Shown here piece after piece: positions 17,103 through 22,612 of a DNA stretch of 22,612 nt. The position numbers were made by a program, and so were the translations under genes. Source of the DNA: Larix sibirica (lineage: Eukaryota; Streptophyta; Pinopsida; Pinales; Pinaceae). The stretch lies in NCBI GenBank assembly GCA_004151065.3, contig NWUY0300003078.1, positions 1 to 22,612 of the forward strand, given 5' to 3'. Position 1 is the first letter of the stretch; every line of letters starts with the position of its first letter. Under the pieces are notes generated by a model, which saw only the letters and a list, made by a program, of their open reading frames with translations, was not told the origin of the DNA and did not search any database.

Positions 17103-17340
17103 AAGAGGGGATTGTACAATGACAAGCTTCCTAAATGCAAATAATTTGCATTACAGTCTCCTATCTCACTACCTAACAATAATTGTCACTACCTGACAAG
17201 AATTGTCAGTTTCAGTGGCTCTTGCCGGATGATTAAATTTATTTGTAGAAAAATAATTTGCGCCTATCCCATTTGGTAGAGCCAACTCCATTTATGAACT
17301 CTCTAAATAAAGATTCAACAAAGAATTCCTTTTGCCATCT
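17103..17340 (+). terminator. 3' untranslated region with poly(A) signal
   Basis: AATAAA at 17306-17311 lies about 205 bases past the stop codon, a usual distance for a plant 3' UTR. The region also has a 20-bp tandem duplication (17166-17205). The cleavage site cannot be seen directly. Confidence 0.55.
17166..17205. repeat. 20-bp tandem duplication in the 3' UTR
   Basis: Two adjacent 20-base copies, TCACTACCTAACAATAATTG and TCACTACCTGACAAGAATTG, differ at two positions. Confidence 0.85.
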
Positions 17341-17933
17341 TGTTCCTCTAATTGAAACATCCATAAACAATGACACAGCATATACAGACATTCTTTTGAA
17401 TTTTTAGTTTTTATAGTGAAGCACTCACTCAGTCAATGAGTCCTTCCATCCGTTCATCCTCACATGTTAATACTTGACTTGTTCACAACTAAGCCTTGCT
17501 TGTCGTATTTACAACACTATTAAGGCATCACAGGACGGGGTAAACATCCATCTCTGCAAGCAAGAAGATGTTGCCTTTGTCAACAACCAATGCTCAATAC
17601 TAATGAGACATTTTTAAAAATCATAATGACATATTTAGTGGTGGGATTTTATCATAGGAAAACATTTCCATTTTAAACTTCTACCAAGGAATATATGTTC
17701 TAGGTGAGTAAGATATATTCTAGGTAAAATTAAGAATGGACTGGGAAAATGAGACTAAGTTTAATAATTTTCTTTTTCTCTTTAAATCATTAATAAATTT
17801 TTTATATGTATATGGCATTTTATCATATAAAAAAGTGGCTGTCTAAGTAATGACTATATATTGTTATTAGTAAAATTTCTATACATCATAAGAACAAAAT
17901 TGTTATTTGGATTTATATGACAGAAAAGGCTGG
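17341..17933. other. Intergenic AT-rich DNA, nothing recognised
   Basis: No coding frame, RNA gene or clear repeat was seen between the gene's 3' end and the short tandem repeat at 17934. Confidence 0.5.
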
Positions 17934-17983
17934 TTATCATTGACTTAAAACAAGTCTAATTATCATTGACTTAAAACAAGTCT
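17934..17983. repeat. 26-bp period tandem duplication
   Basis: The 24 bases starting TTATCATTGACTTAAAACAA occur identically at 17934-17957 and 17960-17983. Confidence 0.9.
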
Positions 17984-17999
17984 GACAGACAAATTAAAA

Positions 18000-19559
18000 G
18001 AACTTTAGAAACCAACATAATTAGTGTAGTTGGGGAAAGCATTCCCACATTAAGAGGACAATCATTCTAATCCTTTAAGGATGACCCTTAGCCATCATTT
18101 GCATATTCATGTCTAGAATAATGGGCTCTTGTCCATCGTAACAATACTTAGGCTTAGGGGGCTTTTCATCTTCATAGATAGCAAGATCTAGGTGAGGAAA
18201 CTTATCATTGCTTTGTTTTGGTAGGGGAGGCCCACTGTGATGTCATTCCCCCTTCTCTCTAACAACTTGACCAACTAGATGGCTAGGCCTTCCTTTCAGG
18301 CATCGAGATTTCTTGGAGTGGGCTAAGGGGGTTAAAGAGTTAGCAGAGGGTTCCTTGCTCATGGTGCAAGTCCCCACAGTGCTCTAGGGATTGGCATAGG
18401 TGTGTCATGACCATCTTGACCTTTTGTTCTTCAATAGTAATATGCAAATGAAGGTTTGCACATAATAAAGAGTCATCATATCATTTAAAGAACATGATAG
18501 GATGGGACTTGTTAAACAAAGTTTCATTCACTTTGTTCCACACAAGATAACGGACTTCTATCCTAATAAGTTTCTATGTTGCATTGAACTTGATAGCCTA
18601 AAGACTTTGTTACCTTATATGGTGAATTTCTAGGAGATAAATGCATGTAATAACTGACTACAAAAGTTAGACATTCTTGCCACAGAGTTAACATATCTAC
18701 ATAACCAAAATAGAGGTTTCAAACTTTTAGTTTGTCATAGAGCATTTGGGTTGCGCTATACTTAACTGGGATAGCCTTTCCACTAAATCCAAGCCCCAAG
18801 AATTAGAGACTAGGAAAAATAACCTTCTTGGGATCCACATAAGGCTTCCATATGCTATGAAGCTAGAAGAGCCACACATTTTGTTTAGATTAATCCTTCA
18901 CAACTTGTTAAGTTGACCACTTAGAGTGGTATTTTATCACATTGATTTGTCTATAAGCAAGTTCACATTTTTGAAGGTCAAGCTAGCCACATAGAGTGGG
19001 CTTTTAACGTAATGGTTTGCATCTATAAGCAGGTCTACATTTTTGAAGTCCTTGGCTTCATTCCATCTCTAGTGCTTCCACCAAGCAACTAGAGCTTCAA
19101 GGCCTATATTAATCTTCAAATTATCAATAATAATCTATTGAACGCACCCAATAATGGCCTTACTGAGGTTTGCTAGCCAACATCCATCTTTTAGAATTGA
19201 CCAAGGTACCTAGCCTTGCAGTTTGGTTGTCAAAATTATTCTTAACCATGTTAATTCTTTGTTTGAATAGATGTAGACTAATAACCACTCATTTTCATCA
19301 ATCACTTTACCTTTTTGAAAAGGAATCCCAAGATAGGTTGGTCATTAAAAGAAAGGCTTGACCTAAGGGATCCACCCTTCCAACATAAGTGAGACTTAAT
19401 AGCCTCCCAATATTTCCATATCCTTTGATCCATGAATATATCTTTTATATACTTGGGCCAAAGTGATAAATAATGTTTGAGGTTTGGCCCTTCAAGGGAA
19501 TTTTTCCCACAGTGGCATCAAAGAAAATATAATTTATGAATAAGATTTTCCATCCTTTA
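18000..19559 (-). mobile_element. Decayed antisense retroelement-like DNA, poorly resolved
   Basis: Minus-strand frames are broken by many stops but contain protein-like pieces such as FPHLDLAIYEDEKPPKPKYC (about 18150-18215) and SWIKGYGNIGRLLSLTYVGR followed by VDPLGQAFLL (about 19345-19440). The second piece lies directly downstream, in sense of the LINE, of the reverse transcriptase fragment and probably belongs to it. The first is unassigned. A degenerate ~70-bp tandem repeat sits at about 18910-19050. Confidence 0.4.
18910..19050. repeat. Degenerate ~70-bp tandem repeat
   Basis: Two imperfect copies share CCACTTAGAGTGG / CCACATAGAGTGG, CTATAAGCAAGTTCACATTT / CTATAAGCAGGTCTACATTT and TTGAAG. 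The period is about 70 bases. Confidence 0.65.
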
Positions 19560-20240
19560 TTTCTCTCACTACATGTGCATTTTGATCATGCCCATACCTC
19601 CCTACATAGGTTTCAATAAACCCTATGGAATCCCTTTTTTCCATCCACATTATTCCACAAAAAATCATGAAATACTTTCTCCAACCTTTGGTAAGCGTTG
19701 CAGGATATAACCCAACATAAGGAGTAATAATCATGAGTGATTGCTAAGAATTTACTGCAAATTTGGATTTTCATGGATAAAGTCTTAGGTTTAGTAATCT
19801 ACATAGGAATCTTTTTCTCCGCTTACTGAATGACAACATCCTGGATCTCCTTAAGGTGCCTAGAATGTGAAGGAAGTCCTGCAAGTTTCAAAATTTAGAT
19901 AGGCAGGATCCATGTCCACTCTTAGTTTTCCAACCAAGCGGGTAAACATTTTCTACCTTGCTTGCCTCATTGAGTTTTATCCCATTGAATCTTGGGCCCC
20001 AAAGCCTCATAGAAGGTTTGTAGGTAGTGCATGGTATTTTCCATGAGGTATAATTTGTAAGGATAATGAGAATAGAGCCATAGGCAAATTCCCATTAATA
20101 AGTTTACTCGCTTTTGGTTTAGTGAAATGAGTTCCTTTAATAAGGTCTATGCCATCCTATAGTGAGAAAGATATCCTAGAGCTTCAACTACCATAACACA
20201 TAAAGCTAGGGCAAATGGTTTACCTTGGTAGATGGATGTA
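19560..20240 (-). mobile_element. LINE reverse transcriptase remnant, antisense
   Basis: The minus strand reads, with intervening stops and shifts, YQGKPFALALCVMVVEALGY (about 20172-20231), then LQTFYEALGPKIQWDKTQ, then LSMKIQICSKFLAITHDYYS and RLEKVFHDFLWNNVDGKKGF (about 19625-19780). These match, in order, the plant LINE pattern: Q-G-x-P-L-A-P-x-L-F followed by VVEALG, the IQWxKTQ segment, and the S-x-AGR...FLW...W thumb region. The YADD catalytic box falls in a degraded stretch and is not recognisable. At least five stops show it is dead. Upstream RT and endonuclease parts are missing to the right, so it is truncated. Confidence 0.75.
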
Positions 20241-20290
20241 AAAAAAGACAACCTTTTTTTATTTGCATATATCAACGGAAATGAAGGTTG

Positions 20291-20329
20291 AGCTTCAACA
20301 ATGAGTGTTTCTATTGTATTGTTGAAGCT
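20291..20329. repeat. 12-bp inverted repeat
   Basis: AGCTTCAACAAT at 20291-20302 is inverted at 20318-20329 with a 15-base loop. It lies just beyond the truncated LINE fragment. Function unknown. Confidence 0.7.
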
Positions 20330-20649
20330 TCAACTATCTCTAGGTGTCCAAACTTGAGGAGGCCTCTCTCTTCTTGACTTTCCAAAAATTGCACCATTAG
20401 ATTTCTGCTTTCACATATGGTTGAATGGGGTTATTCAGTTTTGATTTGCCTCTATGTTTAAATGGTGCACTAAAAAGGTGTTTACATTTCCCTTTGTTGA
20501 ATAAGTCATGGTTTGAAATGTGCATGTCCTTTTGCATAATTTTCATGGGGAATTTGATTCGTCCTTTTTTTTTAATTGTCTTTGAGGGTTTTCTAAGTTT
20601 AACAAAATTTGTGTGTGAACAAAGTCCCTTGGTCCATCTTTGGGATTTT

Positions 20650-21487
20650 GAAATGTGATGTTTGAAATTTCCTTGATAATGCTATTGGGCCTCTATTGAA
20701 CTTGTATTTCGAAGGTTCAAAAGGGCCTAATGATATTGTTGGCCTATTTTATAAATATTTTGAGTTGAACCTTCAAAAATCCCTTGATACATTATTGAGC
20801 TTATTTTGACTTCGAACATAGTCATTTTGAAAACCCTCCTTTCTAATAAGGTATTAGGTCTATTTTAAACATACATACCTTGTGAAGGTTTAAATTGCCC
20901 AATAAATCTATCAGGCCACTTTTGAACTTGTATTTCAAGGTTGAAAAGGGCCTAATAATACTATTGGATTACTCATAATGTTTGGTCATGTCCGAACCTC
21001 CATGATGGCTCTCCTCAATAGTTTTACTCTTGAACAAACTAGTTCATCGTGCCTCATGGAAACTTCAAATGAGATGGAACATAGAAGGAAGCAAAATAAT
21101 GCTATCGGGTCATTCTTTAATATTTTGAATTGAACCTTCAAAAAGCCCTTGATACATCATTGAGGTTATTTTCAACTTCGAACATAATCATTTTGAAAAC
21201 CCTCCTTTCTAATAAGGCATTAGGTTTATTTTAAACTCACATACAATGTGAAGGTTTAAATTGCACCAATAAATCTATTAGGCTACTTTTGAACTTGTAT
21301 TTCAAGGTTGAAAAAGGCCTAATAATACTATTGAATTACTCATAATGTTTGGTCATGTCCGAACCTCTATGATGGCTCTCCTCGAAAGTTTTACTCTTGA
21401 ACAAACTAGTTCATCGTGCCTTATGGAAACTTCAAATGAGATGGAACATAGAAGGAAGCAAAATAACGCTATCGGGTCATTCTTTAT
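20650..21487. repeat. Tandem repeat, two ~365-bp copies plus partial copies
   Basis: TTGATACATTATTGAG at 20784 recurs as TTGATACATCATTGAG at 21149, and GCTATCGGGTCATTCTTT at 21101 recurs at 21468. The two full units (about 20738-21103 and 21104-21470) are nearly identical over long stretches. A sub-motif (GAACTTGTATTTCNAAGGTT, then AAAGGGCCTAAT) also occurs in a partial copy at about 20698-20740. No coding content. Confidence 0.85.
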
Positions 21488-22140
21488 GATTTGAACAATT
21501 GAACTTTGGAAGTCCCTGTTGCATGTGGCTCCTTTTCAAAGTCTCACGTACGTCACAAGTTTCAAATCAACCTGATGAATTGTTAGATATATCACCCAAA
21601 TTAGAATCATCTTGAAATTCCCAAGCTTTCAAGTTCAAAAGACAATCTTTAACTTCTTTCCATTGGGCATTTTTCAAACGTCGATACCTTCAAAAATTTC
21701 TCAATGGTTCGATAGTCTATTGGGCCAATGGAGAGGTTTGAATGTACATAAATTTGAAAGAGGGCAAACATCATTCATCGACCTCCTTTCAAATTTGTAT
21801 GTTTCAAAAAATATTTCAACCAGCCTAATGGCATTATCAAGTTGTTTCATGGATTCAAAATGCCAATTTTCAAAGTGCCTAGATAATTCATTGGTCCACA
21901 TTCGAACATTGCATAGAAAATATTTAGAACACCATTGATAGTTCGTTGGGCCTCCATTTGTGTGTGGATGTTTCAAATGTTTGAAATTTTCTTGATGCAT
22001 CATTGCCTAGATGACGGGCTCTCACATGAGTTCAAACTACCCATGCATTGAGGGTGCATTGACGCCTATTATCCTTTTTATTAATGTGAATTAGAGTTGA
22101 ATTTTTTCGAATCACTGCAAATCTTTCATTCCTATTCGAA
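21488..22140. other. Degenerate continuation of the repeat theme, no gene
   Basis: Loose variants of the preceding repeat's motifs recur, such as TTGGGCC, CATCATTG and TTTCAAATG-like words. Open frames here (for example 21612-21938) show no protein-like composition and look accidental. Confidence 0.4.
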
Positions 22141-22184
22141 TTCAATATGGTAGGTGATTTGATGAAACATGCAAAAGTTGTAGG

Positions 22185-22376
22185 GGAGTGCCACGCGGCA
22201 ATCCCACAAACTGCCACATGGCAGGCCGTACAATTGAGGTGGCTGATAGGTAGCATGACCATACAGTCAGTATGATGTTGTGGCATGGTGACATGGCACA
22301 TCACTGGGTATTGATGATGTGGCAGGGACTAATATGACTTCCACGTGGACCAATCACATGCTATCACGTGGCACCT
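22185..22376. promoter_or_regulatory. Cluster of CACGTG-like (G-box-like) motifs
   Basis: Within about 190 bases there are CCACGCGG, GCCACATGGC, CATGGCAC, GATGTGGCA, CCACGTGG (22341-22348) and CACGTGGCAC (from 22365), plus a CCAAT. G-boxes bind bZIP and bHLH factors in plants. With no gene in the remaining 230 bases, this could be a promoter of a gene beyond the window, or simply the edge of a repeat element. Confidence 0.35.
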
Positions 22377-22435
22377 CCCCCATGGCCTCCTCAATTTTCA
22401 TGCAAGTGGTTTACATGGTTCAACATATTGTATTT

Positions 22436-22495
22436 ATATGGTTTGTTTTATATATATGGTTTTAACTATATGTATATATATATTATAAGACAACG
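22436..22495. repeat. AT-rich simple repeat
   Basis: Runs of TA dinucleotides (TATATATATATTATA and similar) interrupted by GGTTT. Simple low-complexity DNA. Confidence 0.7.
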
Positions 22496-22517
22496 TACAT
22501 ATTAATATTTGTCTTAT

Positions 22518-22590
22518 ATGGGATTTGAACCCTAATATTTGGGACATCATTCTAAAAACTTAACCAATATGCCAACAACTTTGGTTATGT
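22518..22590 (-). mobile_element. tRNA-like / SINE head, minus strand
   Basis: On the minus strand 22520-22532 reads GGGTTCAAATCCC, a near-perfect pol III B box. 22558-22575 reads TTGGCATATTGGTTAAGT, an A-box-like sequence. About 25 bases separate the two. The intervening sequence does not fold as a clean anticodon arm by eye, so a tRNA-derived SINE head or tRNA pseudogene is more likely than a functional tRNA. Confidence 0.5.
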
Positions 22591-22612
22591 TAAGTAATGG
22601 CAATTAATATAT

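Noticed and set aside
17418-17460. Similarity of CACTCACTCAGT-rich sequence to the inverted GAGTGAGTGAATGAATG near 4455
   Set aside because: Only a short low-complexity match, with no similarity beyond it.
21612-22003. 100-108 codon frames on both strands
   Set aside because: They overlap each other in degenerate repeat DNA and show no recognisable motif or protein-like composition.
22518-22590. Functional tRNA gene
   Set aside because: A good B box is present, but no clean cloverleaf or anticodon arm could be drawn by eye.

Overview
This is plant nuclear DNA. It contains one large intron-rich gene, AT-rich repeat-filled flanks, plant-type LINE remnants and a 5S rRNA-like relic. The gene density is one gene in 22.6 kb, and a 3.3-kb intron carries retroelement debris. 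That fits a large-genome seed plant, perhaps a gymnosperm, but the sequence does not settle the lineage.

The gene runs on the + strand from 4539 to 17102. I joined 17 exons by hand at GT-AG sites in compatible phases. They give an uninterrupted protein of about 1,548 residues. The domain order is a conserved plant-specific N-terminal domain, a variable linker, a U-box, an armadillo-like helical region and C-terminal WD40 repeats. This is the architecture of the E3 ubiquitin ligase LIN/CERBERUS, known from legumes for rhizobial infection-thread growth and mycorrhizal colonisation. All exon junctions keep frame and no coding lesion was seen, so the gene looks functional. A poly(A) signal lies about 200 nt after the stop.

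Upstream (1-4500) there is a diverged second copy of the gene's 5' region: 1361-1990 matches 4037-4692. It is broken by stops and a frameshift, and most CpGs of the intact copy appear as TpG or CpA in it. A tRNA-derived SINE-like sequence follows it on the minus strand. Next come about 1.4 kb of a degenerate ~210-240 bp tandem repeat and a 5S rRNA-like pseudogene, and then the intact copy.

The introns hold a foldback element next to a 31-bp direct repeat (intron 2). Intron 4 holds antisense coding-like relics, a 118-bp tandem duplication and an antisense LINE C-terminal fragment. Intron 6 holds a 68-bp tandem duplication and a perfect 16-bp hairpin.

Downstream (17.3-22.6 kb) no gene was found. 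There are short tandem repeats, a decayed antisense LINE reverse transcriptase (best at about 19.56-20.24 kb), a two-copy ~365-bp tandem repeat, a cluster of CACGTG-like motifs and another tRNA-like sequence at the right edge.

I found no convincing new biological system. The most informative items are the intact LIN/CERBERUS-type gene, its decayed 5' duplicate, and two alternative in-frame splice models between exons 2 and 3.
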